This document shows positions 52,691 to 64,000 of a DNA stretch of 64,000 nt, one piece after another. Every line of letters starts with the position of its first letter. Positions within the stretch are counted from its first letter, which is position 1. The notes under the pieces were generated by a model, which worked only from the letters and a program-made list of their open reading frames with translations, was not told the DNA's origin and did not search any database. This DNA is from Balanoglossus misakiensis (Eukaryota; Hemichordata): positions 13,330,001-13,394,000 of the forward strand of contig CM082583.2 of NCBI GenBank assembly GCA_040954595.2. The letters run 5' to 3'. Position numbers and translations under genes: made by a program.

Positions 52691-55600
52691 TAGTGTTTTT
52701 CGTTTCTTAGAATAAATGCAAATATACAAAAATGTCTATGGACATTTTATGACATAATCGGCGTGCGTTTTTAACAAAATTTTTAATCATTTCTCTAAGA
52801 TCTCAATATGGCGGCGGATGCATTTCGCATGTTATTGGTAGTAAAAACACGTATAGGTCAACTTGTGAAGTCGGTGTATCGTTGAAGTACTTCGTGGTGG
52901 AATTCTTGTCATTGGTTACGGTGTAGAGCATTCATGGTAGTCGTTTCAGAGCACAGAATTTGTGCTTTACCTATAATAATTCTATAGGAAAGTTCTTAAG
53001 GGTCACATGTTTCGAAGAGAGTGTGTGTCAGTGTACTGTGTAACCGTGGTAACTGTAGCAGACTGCAAACCCATGACAAACGGTACAGTCTACGGACGAT
53101 ACTGACTTGTACATGTACTCTAGAAACTACATGCGTGGCTAAATTTCAAAGATTAATTATATAATACTCTTAGAGATTGATATAAAGTTACAGCTCAAAT
53201 AGAACAAATACACGCATGAGAGTGAGCTAGGTCAAGTTGTCGTCTGCACAGGTCTGTGACGTCACGAACACGGAAGTACTTAGAAAAAATAGACTGTGAC
53301 AGAGGAACTCGTTTCCTTGTGTTCGAGGGGAGTTATTCTGACGAAGTTTGACTTCAAACCTCGAAACGTGGTAACATTGAAATCTATAATATAAAGGTAA
53401 GATAATCATAATGCCATTTCACGTTATTGAGCCAGGTGTCGACACGAGTCCTCAGTACTTCATGATGTAAACAAATAGCGGTACAGTAGTCATGTCGATC
53501 TGTTTAAGTGCATTTGTCCATATATGTCTATGATTTGTCGCACACACCATTATCTTGTAATGTAAGCTTTTGTTGATTGCAAAAACTTATTTTATGTATT
53601 TATTGGGTAGACCACATAATTGAAAGTTTTCAGAGTTCATTACATTTCCCCAGCAAAACACAAAATCATTTGACAATGGCATACAAAGTTACATGATGTT
53701 TTGTTGACATATTCTTTGTAAGTTTCACACTTTGGTACCACTGGTATTTTATACAGCATTACGAATGAAATATCAGACACATTGTGAATTTCAGTTAACA
53801 CTAAGATAATCACCACAGTATCATCTTTTGATGTCATTACTAATTAACGTGTGTGATATTGTAGTATGTTTCAAATAGCAGCCCCACCCAAAATATACCG
53901 TCACATTATTTCCTCATTTCAAAATTGAAATAGTATAGTACGTGGGCAGTCAGTGCATTCATTCAGATTATAAAAAAAAACTAAAATTCTTCCATCATTA
54001 TTTATCTTGATCAAGGGCATACATGTATATTTGACTGATCACCATGATTACTTAATTACAGTCCATCTGCTTTTCAAAATGTTGAATTCTAAAGTATTAA
54101 TGTGAGTATACTGCTGATGATAAGGAAAAGTGGTGATAGAAATAATGGGGGTGTAAGTTTTGCTATTAAAGGTGATAATACAGTCACCTGTAAAATACAT
54201 CTTGTCTATATATGGTGAAAGGGGTGTATCCATGTTGGGCAGACACACTTTTTTCATATGCTGCCACCCACTGAAAATCTGTGATTGGCTATATTTCAAT
54301 TTTCCCTGATAACAATGGTTTAAAATTTGTATAGGTGACTGTGTATACCACAGGTTATGAGTGAATGTGGAGCATTATTTTGCCTGCGTTGCCAATTGCT
54401 GGTGGTTGTCATTACCATTAGTGTCCAGCTAATGTATTGTCAACCTTTCTGATGCAAGTTTTCTTTTATTCCAAATGCAGTGCATACTTTTAATGATGTA
54501 CAAGTTATTAGTGTTTTTGTGTATTGCATTTGGAAAAAAATAAAATTTTGTTTAGAACAGTTTGCTCTATAGGGTGGGTCACTACCAGTGGGTTACCTGT
54601 GTAATAGCTTGACTGTTCGAGACAGATTATCTTCATATATATCATGATAGACAGGGGAATTTGGGCATGTTTTTATAGATAGTAATTTAAATTGAAGGAT
54701 CTATGTAACCTGAACCCAAGTTTTATTTGGTCATCTTCAGTCTGACTGCAAATGTAGGTTTTCAAATTGAAAATGTAAAGAAAAACAAAATGGCGGGTCA
54801 TATGAGCATGCATGCAGCATAAATTAAACCCTTAAATTGCCATTTTTATTATACAGAGTTGCTAGCCAACGTGAGTCAGTCATGCATGGAGATACTCAGA
54901 CTGGCAATTTTTGTTTTTGTAAGTTTTATATTAAATCTATTTTGTAGTCTTTTCACCAAAAGTTGAAATAAAAAAAAATCCAACAAGGAAGTAAAATGCG
55001 TTAAAGGCAAAGAAAAGTGAATTCAGGATCTGAATAGGAGTGAGTGTTACCAGGAAGGAGCACCTCACAATAGATGACACAATTTCTACTGACAAAGTAC
55101 AATGATTTATTTATGTAGTGTATAGCAAGTGATGGCCTGACATTACATGAGAGGTATATATGCCTATGGGTACCATTAGAAATTAGAGTATGGTAGTCAG
55201 TGCACACAGTTTGTTTTAAATTTCTGTGGATTAACACTAAATATGCATCAGAGAAATAATTTTGATGTCATTATTGGACCAGTAGGTTGTATTTCACATG
55301 AGTGAAGAGTCTTCAGATCCACTATTAATGTAAACACAAACAAGTATCTTGGTTACTCACAAACAAGGGTAGAATATAATCAACAAACTAGCTACATAAT
55401 TTGCTGCGTTGCTGTCCAGAAAAATCAGCAGATAGTAAAAGTTTAAGACATGTAAACACATTGAACAGTTCAGTGTATATTTGTTCAGGGTGTGGTAGAT
55501 TTACCCTGTCAAATTAATCATTCAACACTTAACCTTTCCATTGTTGAATATCTTGATTAATGAGGGAATAGTTTTAATATATACAACAAAATAGGAATGT

Positions 55601-56040
55601 ACAAGCAATATTAGCTGTATTATTTGAAAATGGCATCATGAAAATTTAATAATGAATCAGTAATTGTTTTATTCTGACATGAAACTTTGTTTATGATATG
55701 CCAATTACTTTGGGTCAGAACACCTACTTGTAGTTCAAAGTACACCATCAAAAATGTCCAGCTGGCAACAAGGCATTTTGATCAACATATTATTTTATTA
55801 TGTACAAGCTAGTATTCAGGTCAGTTGATGTGTTAATTTAATATGAAAATGTTTTCTAGTGGATTACCATGAATATGAAATGATCTCCTCAAACATGACT
55901 TCCAACTTCTTTTTTTTAAATCTGTTTTTTTCAGCAGAGACTACACCATTCACATTGACTTGTTTTTGCCTCTTGTTTTCTTCAGGTTTAGTAACTGAAT
56001 ATTCAGTGAATTATCTACTTCACAACTATCACTTGGAACA
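52691..56040. promoter_or_regulatory. Divergent region between POLG and the semaphorin gene
   Basis: A 3.3-kb stretch without a recognisable protein. An AATATGGCGGCGG element at about 52805-52817 resembles a YY1 site and opens a 25-codon plus-strand frame; it could mark the semaphorin start site or a shared promoter. Splice acceptor candidates TTTTTTTCAG near 55934 and TTTTCTTCAG near 55985 would lead a 5' leader into the semaphorin ATG exon. The remainder is AT-rich intron-like DNA. Confidence 0.35.
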
Positions 56041-59000
56041 ATGGAACAGGTGAAAGTAACAAGAAGTGTGGTTTTGATGTTGACCTTACTGTGTGTAGCA
56101 GTATCGGGGCAAGATGTTTATGTTCCGTATGACAGTAACTGTAGGTATCTTAGTTTTCTGCCCTTTGCTCCTAGTTGTATTCTTACTTTATAAAATCATA
56201 TATGTAAAATAACCATTTGTGGCAGTACCTCTAATGAAATACCAGTGTGAAAAAGCCATTCATCAACAAATGATGTAAATTGTATTTGTCTTGTGAGTAT
56301 TATATTGACTGGCCATGAGGGTGACAGCATACGTCTATTTCCCTGAGGGTCTGTGAGTTACCCCAAAGCAGTGCATTGCCCCTGGGCTGAAGGCCAAGGG
56401 AAATCAACTGTTTGGGGGATCTTCACATGCCTCAGATGCAGTTCAAAAACAGAAATTAAATCTCTTATTTTGTCTCAGATCCAACTTTCGCTGAGGCTGA
56501 TGTTGAGAGTTACAAAACACTATATGTGGAGAATGGATTCTTGTACATCGGAGCTGCAAGTACACCCAAAGTGGATGGAGATGGCTATCTCTTCAAAGTT
56601 AATGCAAGTAATATAACACAGGTATGTAGAATCCATTTGTCAAATCATTTTGAAAAGAAACAGTATCCTAAAAATGTATAATTTGCGCCAGTAACTGCAT
56701 TCAGAATGACGATGACACATAAATATTCACCCCCCCCCCCCCCAACACTCTCCTCTCAACACTCATTTCTTTTATTAATCCATTTCAGGATTTAGGAATG
56801 ACTCAGTTTGAAGTTGTAGATGTTACAGGTCAGGGTGACATTGACTGTAGGGGGTATGTGAATGTAAGTATGTTTCAATTATTAAGTATGTTTCCTGCAG
56901 AGTTATATAGTAAAGCAACAAAGAAAGATATACCTACCTATACCATGTTCGATATATTTGTTGGATGGGTGACTTCATTTCCACAAACATTCCAAATACA
57001 GTTGTAAAGGACAAGACAATTCACAAAATGTAGGACAGTCATGATTCATTTTATATGATAATAACTTGTTTACCATACACTTTTTGCAAATTTACAGGAA
57101 CTACCTGAAAGAGAATCTCGATGCAGAAACTTCATCAAAGTCATAATGAACAATCCAACAGAAACTGACAAGTTGTTGGTTTGTGGAACTAATTCAGAAT
57201 CACCAAAATGTTACAGTGTTGACAAAGATGATGTAAGTAAAGCATATATTCTCATGTTTTTCTGGTAGCAGTGCATGTAAATATTAATTATTAAAGACTG
57301 AATAATCTTTTCATCACATTCCTTTGGTGACATTTTCATATATGTTTAGGACACGAATGAAAGGGCCATGAATTGTAAATATACTGTGACTGTAAATCTT
57401 TCTTCTTTCTTTTATAAGAAACTTTCTTTGTGTCCCAAACTCCATGAAATCATCGTGTAGCATTTATTGTAAATATTTCTGAATCTTTTTCTCCTCAAGT
57501 TGAATTGGAATGGTAACTTTTCTGGGCAATACAAATGTTCAACGAAAGAAGATCAGCGAGTTACAGCACTTTTTGGAAAAGATAACAAACTGTACACAGG
57601 TTTAGTATATGAAAAACAGAATACAAAAACTGCAGTGGCAAGAAGTCCGTTGGAAACTGATTTAGACGGGCAAGATTTGACAACAGAGCAGGATGATAAT
57701 TGGCTTAGTGGTAAGTAATATCTGTAAGTTAGTGAAATGTGGTTTGGAATATATCATGAACAGGTATGTGGTTAAGGCTTTGAGCATATGCAGAAGAACA
57801 TCTCAAACAAGATATCCTCAAGGCCTTTGATCAATTCCAAATTTGCATATCCTCTTCTCTGTAGGGTCTATACCGTTAAGCACATAGAATTTGTTTTGTC
57901 TAGTAAAGTGTGCTTTGAATTTTTAGGTGACTAGAAATTGTATAACAATAATTATGCTTGGGATGTTTCCTTTTAATCCTGGGAGTGGAAAAAGGTTTTG
58001 ATCTAAATAAAAAGGTATGCAACAATCAAAGATGGTCTCAAATGAGTTATGTGCTAATTCAGATTTCATGTCATCAGAAATTGGTCTTGATGTTGAAGCC
58101 CAATCAGCTGCCTCTTATAGCATACTCAGTTTGTAGCCTGTAATAGCAGATCATGTTAGCACATTCACTTCATATTTCCAAATGACTTCAACTTCAACAC
58201 CTCTTATTACCTGCACAGAGGCTGAGTTTGTTTCTTCATACAATGTGACCAATAATGGTACAGATGAAGTCCTCTTTTTCTTCCGGGAGCGAGCCAATGA
58301 AAATGTTAATCAGTTCCCTCAACAATTAACATATTCCATGGTAGCAAAAGTTTGTGAGGTAAGACCTGTTTGATGTAGTGCATGTGTGGAAAAGTGTATC
58401 AGTTTCCTCCGTTATTCCTACGTAGCAGGGTAATGATTAGTATATCACCCAGTCAGTCAATCATTGGTCTTCCATAAAAAAAGTGACTGGTGTGTTTGTT
58501 GGTTTTTGAATATGGTGATCCTGCTGTGAAAAGGCAAAGTTATACAAAAATCAAAGTGTATTGTGGCATGCCACATTTTGTAAAATGAACTAACAAGTTA
58601 ATATATCACAGAAAACATTTCATCAACAAATGACTGTCATACTGTGGTGAGGGTGGTTCAAAGGGAACATGCTAGAGCCATAACTGCCTGGGCTTCCATT
58701 TTGATGCTTTGTTCAAATACATTCCCTCAAGTCTTGAGGTACTGTGGTTCAAATGTGACTGCTAGATAGCTGTTTTTCACGCAAATATCTATTGGAATGA
58801 ATTCTTGAAACAGCCTTTTACTAAATTTGTGGTAAGCTTTCATTGGCAATGACTCAAAACAAATTATCCATCTTTTAACAGAAAGATGAGGGTGGAAATG
58901 CGAATGTGCTGAAGAATAAATGGACAAGTTTTCTGAAAGCAAGATTAGATTGCTCTGTGAACGATGCTGTTTCTGAGAATTCGTATAATTATGAAACATA

Positions 59001-62000
59001 TCAACAGTTTTATGATGTCATTGGTAAGTATTCATCATATACCACTCCAGTTCATTCTACCTGTAATGTAACACTCACTTTACAAGACATAGAAGTCTTT
59101 GCACTGTCCTCTGTACGAGCTCCCTATACAAACGTCCACTGCTGTTAAAGTCCACTTACTGCATACAATACACCAACGAGTACAGATACGATGCTTGCAC
59201 AGTTAAAACAACAAAAATGTGAAAAGTTACCTGGAAACATTAAAGCATGTTGATATTATTTCCAGAGGACACAGTGCAAATTGATGATACAGTTTATGCA
59301 GTGTTTACTGCAAGCAGGTGAGTGTAAATACTGTGTGTTTTTCCCCAATAATTACATTCATAGCCTTATACAACTGTGATATATCTAGTTAAAGTGTGTG
59401 TTTTGTTATGGGGCTGTTTTTATTATAGATGTTTGCTGAGAGTAGTACGTCAGCTTAACATTTCTATAGTGTGTTATTCTTTGTATGAGTTAATGTAACC
59501 AACAAAAATTGCATTATGTTCAGCATTCAAATATCATGTCAGAGTCGTGCGATCACTGCAGGAACATAAAATAGAATCATATATCAATCATACTTTCCAG
59601 GAATGGTGTCCCTATGTCTGCATTGTGCACCTACAATGTGAAAGACATTTCTGATGTGTTTGAGAGAGCAGTATACTGGGATCAAGAAAGTTCAACTGAT
59701 TTATGGGGGCCCGTAACTTTTGAAGGCAGTGACCCCTACCCAGGACAGGTAGGTTCAGAAACTCAATGCAGTTTTTTCAAACGTTCCATTGATCAATATA
59801 TAGTTTACTTCCGAAACCAAAGTGAAATCCCAGCATGTAAGTACAACACAACATGGTCCTAAAAATAACTATATTTCATTTTGTACTTTTTTTGTTAGTT
59901 AACATTACATGACATGACATTACATTATTGTGTATTATATTATACCAGTATATTGATGGTGTAAATCACGCTATTTGATTGGTCGAGACACGACACGTGA
60001 CCGTGATATATTAGCCATATACCACAGTCATATATCATAGTCATATATCATAGTTGCCTTTTTAAAATGTTTTATGCAAAGTTTCAATATACTGGCATAA
60101 TATAATAGCAATAAAACACCCCCAGCCATGGTATACCACTCGATTTTGACCAGTTCAACTCCATATACGCACTCGCTATCGCTCGTGCGTATATGTCGTG
60201 AACTGGTCAAAATCTCGTGATATACCATGGCTGGGGGTGTTTTATTGCTTAATTAGAGTATGTAATAATGTTTACAATAAAACTTGATTGAATAATATTT
60301 GAATTGTATCTGCAGTGTGTTGACAACAGTAGAGGTTTACTAGATAGCACTCTGACTCCACTGAAAGATCATCCCCTAATGAAAGACCTCATTCCATATA
60401 AAGACCCACCTCAACTGACATGGTACACTGGAGTCAAATTCACTCAGATAGTCAGTACACAGGTTGATGGAAAAACCATCCTCTATATTGGAACAGGTGA
60501 GAAGAATATTGTCTTGAATGTGATTTCATCCTCCAATTCACATGTTTACTTGTGGCTGTCTGGCAATGAAGTTGTCTCAGATTGGTTGGTCCCTGTCATA
60601 AAACAGGTCTTTGTTCAGTTGAGGAATGATAACAATGTGATTTTCATTCTTCTTGGCCAAGAGCAGACTTCCCATTTCTCAGCTCCCAATAGATAAAACC
60701 ACATACCAGACACACACATATTGTCATTATTATTATGTGCATCTAATGAGCTAACCTGCATGTTTGTATGTGGTTTTGTTAGACACATGTACAAGTATCA
60801 AGACATGTTTGTTTTTATCGTAGACAGAGGAACAGTCTTGAAAGTGCTATACATTGATGGAAGTGATCCTCTTGTTCTGGAAGAAGTGCAGGTATCAGAT
60901 CATAAAGAAGAAAACGTGAGTGCATATCTGTTGTAACTTTTGCTATGAGCTTTCCAGCAGTCTCTGTTAGAAGCGTAATCTCTCTTTAACCATTTTGTAG
61001 GGTAATCCCAACCCTGAACCAGTGAGTGTGATGATAAAGTCTGAAGCAGAGCGTTCTCTTTACATAGGATTTAATGACAAGGTAGTCCAAGTACCAATGG
61101 ATCAATGCGCGTGAGTATCATTTAGCTATGGTCATGGGTACATGTATTATGGTTTAAATGAATTCTACAAAATACAGTCCCTGCCGTGAAATTTAAATAT
61201 TATTTTTGCAAGTTACTTACATGTGTTTGGTATGTGTCTTTTTATTTTTGCACCAGCCCTGGTTTGTGTCCTGATGATACAGGTAAGGAACAAATATATT
61301 TTTTTTATATTTCTTATAACCAGTATCACATGACTTGCATATGACAATACCAATAAGTAATTCCAAAGTTGAAAACAATGTATAGCAGAACTCAGAATAT
61401 TGGTACTATAGAAAGGATTGGGAGAGGTACATGTATCCATCTGTTATGTATGTATGTTTGTTTGTTTGTTTGTTTGTTTGTTTGTTTGTTTGTTTGTTTG
61501 TACTGCAATAAGGTGGTAATTGCTGTACATGTCACCTTGGGGATCCTGACACAAATATACAGCAGATGACTTATTGAGAATTATTGATTTGTCCTTTCAG
61601 TTTCTACTTTTGTGATTTAGTGAAGTTGCTTTGAGCAAAATATGGGAAAAGGTTTAAGAGTTTCATTTTCAAGGAGCATTTAAACCTGAAGTTGCATATG
61701 TGTATTATTTTCTAGGAAAGGTTTATGAAGAGATGGAGGTAATCTGTGGAAGTACTGGAGTGGCTTCCTGTTCCGTGCGTAATGGAATATGGAAGAAGGA
61801 TGACATATTACTGGTCATAGATAGTGTCAAGTATGTTATTGTGGATGGACTTGGGCTACTGATCAATAACTTTGTAGAAAGTGACAGTGGAAATTACATG
61901 TTCTACTTGAATGAAACGTCCAATAAAGTCTTATGTCAACAAAGACTCTATGTAGCTGAAACAACATTTCTGGAACCCAACACAACCAGCCAGACTGCAG

Positions 62001-63028
62001 TAGTTTGTGAGGGTAAAACGCTCTATCTAACCTGCCGTGCTTTTGGTCCCAGCGATATCACCATTGCCTGGTATAATACCAGTGCTGATACCAGTGCTGA
62101 ACTGACCGACTGCTCTGAGGTTTTACTGAGTTATGACCCTCCTGAAAAAATTCGTTCATGCAGTGTTACATCTACAAGTGCTGGGCAGACATTCAGATGT
62201 GACGCTGGGCCAAAGTTACCAATGTGCATCAAACAACATTCAACTGTTACAGTCAATTATGAGCGTAAGTTTGATTGCTGAGAATATCTTGTACCATATG
62301 AAGTGACCTCTTTGTGACACTGAGTACAGAATACAAAATGACTAATAATTAATAATTGATGGAGCTACTAAAATGTCAATGTGTAGTGAAGTGGAGCTTA
62401 ATTGTTAAGGAACAGAAAAGTATAATAATATATCAGGGAAGGATTTGGCTTGGCCTCCAAAATGTAATGTACTGCAATGTGTTTGTTAGTGCTTACCAGA
62501 GAATACCATGTTAACCTGGAGATGAAGTGTAAAAGTTGCTCTGTTTGCTTATTGTCTCTTTGTAGCTTGTGAAGATGGTCCAAAGGTCAATGAGAGTATT
62601 TGGTGGGAGGTTGAATTCCACAATCATCAGAAGGAGATGGCTGAGTATGAGGATACATCTGTAAACACTGTAAGTTATTAATTGGCGTCTAGTTTCAAAT
62701 TCGACATGGTAACAAACACTACAGATAACTGACATATGTATTGATAAAGCAAGAAATTTTGTGAAATTTCAGATGGTTGAAGATCAGAATGAAGTAAAGA
62801 ATTCAGATTATATATCAAACAAACAATCTCCCATGGAATGAGAATGATTTTAGTTTGGTCATTACTACAATATGCTGATTGGTTAGGATAGCTGTCACTG
62901 ACAATATGTACATTTGACATGTATGAAATTGTAATTTTTTTTCTCTCCTCCAGGGCACATGCAAAGATGGAAATGATAATGATGTCAATGATGTTGGTAC
63001 CTGTGACTGCTATTGTAATCCACCATAG
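56041..63028 (+). CDS. Secreted semaphorin with Ig-type region
   Basis: Sixteen exons: 56041-56140, 56479-56621, 56789-56863, 57098-57232, 57500-57710, 58219-58358, 58882-59023, 59266-59317, 59601-59748, 60316-60496, 60824-60915, 61001-61110, 61257-61282 (26 bp), 61716-62264, 62566-62669, 62954-63028; total 760 residues. A signal peptide (LMLTLLCVAVSG) leads into a Sema beta-propeller (about 35-505): SYKTLYVENGFLYIGA, CRNFIKV, LLVCGTNSESPKCY, DDNWLSG, VLFFFRERA, NKWTSFLKARLDCS, HPLMKDL, GTDRGTVLKVLYIDG, SLYIGFNDKVVQVP. The PSI position holds only a short CAPGLCPDD piece. Then come about 185 residues with spaced Cys and SDSGNYMFYL / TLYLTCRA motifs of one or two Ig domains, and a tail ending GTCDCYCNPP. 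There is no transmembrane segment or basic tail. Semaphorins signal through plexins in axon guidance and cell migration. The class is not resolved. Confidence 0.93.
60107..60249. repeat. 143-bp near-perfect palindrome (MITE/foldback-like)
   Basis: The left arm starts AGCAATAAAACACCCCCAGC and continues with CATGGTATACCA and TTTTGACCAGTTCA; the right arm is its reverse complement and ends GTGTTTTATTGCT, around a short loop near 60173-60185. It lies in the semaphorin intron before exon 10. Just upstream (60020-60055) CATATATCATAG is repeated. No transposase is encoded. Confidence 0.75.
61453..61500. repeat. (TTTG)n microsatellite
   Basis: About eleven uninterrupted GTTT units in the semaphorin intron between exons 13 and 14. 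Confidence 0.9.
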
Positions 63029-63968
63029 ACAGTGAAAATCTACACACAGCTAATAGTGACACAAGGCTGATATGGAGAAATGATAAAATAGAACTCAGTA
63101 TCAACTCAAAAGTCTTGGGAAGTCTTTCTCATCAGCACACTCCCCATTTCCCATATTTGGTTAAAATCTTCTATGAGAAAAAGGCACTGTGATAGATTTT
63201 GCTGGGGTTAGATGTAGATGCCAACCAGAATAAATCATGAACTCTTGGAGCTAATTTGTTACACAACGATTAGCCCTGTGGTTGCTTTTGTACTGGTAAT
63301 ATTTTATGGAATGAATGAGTTTCAACTGAATATTGCTTGCTTTTCCATATTGCAGATACTTAAAACGAGATTGAGAGAAACAGTGCTGTAATATTGAGTT
63401 ATATAATGTATATATTATTTTACTTACATAGTTGTTGTTTAAAATATATATGTTGTATATGTGGTTTGGGTCAGTTTTCAAGTATTAGATTTTGTGTTGG
63501 TACAGTTCCTGTTTTGTATATTCTTTTTTTTTTTTAAGTACAAGGTGTTTTGAGCTCTGTATTAATTGTGATCAGTCTAGCTGTACACATTGCTGAAACG
63601 TGCCTGAACTGATACCGTATTTTGTAAAGTTAAACCCATTTCAACTGATTTTTATTCAGTCTCAGTACAAGTATAGTACTCTACAATTATTTACATGTCT
63701 AATATGATCAAATTCAACTCCATGGTTGCAAGGACAACAATCATCTGTATGTATCATTGTGATTTTGATTTAATAGCAGGAAACTCATTAATACTTTAAC
63801 AAAGGTTTCAAAAACCTTTTGGTGTTCGGGTTTAGACAGGTTATTGATGTTCTTGGGTTTCAGAATATTGTCTTATTTTATATGGAAGATTTGTTTCATT
63901 CTATTTAAAATAGAATGCCAAAATTTTATCAAAATTACTTTTTTATGTCAATGTATGTATTGAGTCTT

Positions 63969-63974
63969 AATAAA
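63969..63974 (+). terminator. Poly(A) signal of the semaphorin gene
   Basis: AATAAA about 940 bases after the stop codon and followed by A-rich DNA. Bases 63029-63968 show no coding potential and are read as the 3' untranslated region. Confidence 0.5.
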
Positions 63975-64000
63975 GAAAAAATATGAAACTTCGTTTGTAT

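Noticed and set aside
52808-52885. 25-codon plus-strand frame starting ATGGCGGCG
   Set aside because: Too short to support as a gene; the ATG is more likely part of a YY1-like promoter element.

Overview
The window is eukaryotic and animal. Coding sequence is split into short exons with GT-AG introns, AATAAA signals follow several stop codons, and the gene set (alpha-tubulin, synaptotagmin, FAM151/menorin, a PTPS-like protein, an SLC24 exchanger, a C2H2 zinc-finger protein, mitochondrial POLG and a semaphorin) is metazoan. Compact introns, AT-rich non-coding DNA and an absence of vertebrate-type repeats suggest an invertebrate, possibly a deuterostome such as a cephalochordate or hemichordate. 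That taxonomic guess rests on general impression and is weak.

Layout: (1) 1-1111 (+), 3' part of an alpha-tubulin gene. (2) 4882-6406 (+), two-exon type II membrane sulfotransferase. (3) 6407-14893, long region with no confidently supported gene. (4) 14894-17940 (+), transmembrane tandem-C2 synaptotagmin-like protein, 5' exon not found. (5) 19567-22520 (-), FAM151/menorin-like secreted, probably GPI-anchored protein. (6) 24014-26474 (+), five-exon 6-pyruvoyl-tetrahydropterin synthase (PTPS)-like protein whose active-site residues appear lost. (7) 30627-37872 (-), ten-exon SLC24 (NCKX) Na+/Ca2+,K+ exchanger. (8) 41062-42855 (+), eleven-finger C2H2 protein in one coding exon. (9) 43878-52207 (-), complete 21-coding-exon POLG. 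(10) 56041-63028 (+), complete 16-exon secreted semaphorin with Ig-type sequence and a short Cys-rich acidic tail.

Exon joins were made by eye: every junction listed uses GT-AG, keeps the reading frame and preserves recognisable family sequence. The genes do not form a pathway; this is ordinary animal gene order with convergent pairs (synaptotagmin/FAM151, PTPS-like/SLC24, zinc finger/POLG) and divergent pairs (FAM151/PTPS-like, SLC24/zinc finger, POLG/semaphorin).

Most worth a second look: the PTPS-like gene, which keeps family exon structure (including a 23-bp microexon) but has lost the zinc-binding and catalytic residues; the SLC24 protein with Glu at the position linked to K+ dependence in NCKX2; the semaphorin without a recognisable PSI domain; a 143-bp near-perfect palindrome in a semaphorin intron; and an apparently exact 102-bp tandem duplication in a POLG intron.
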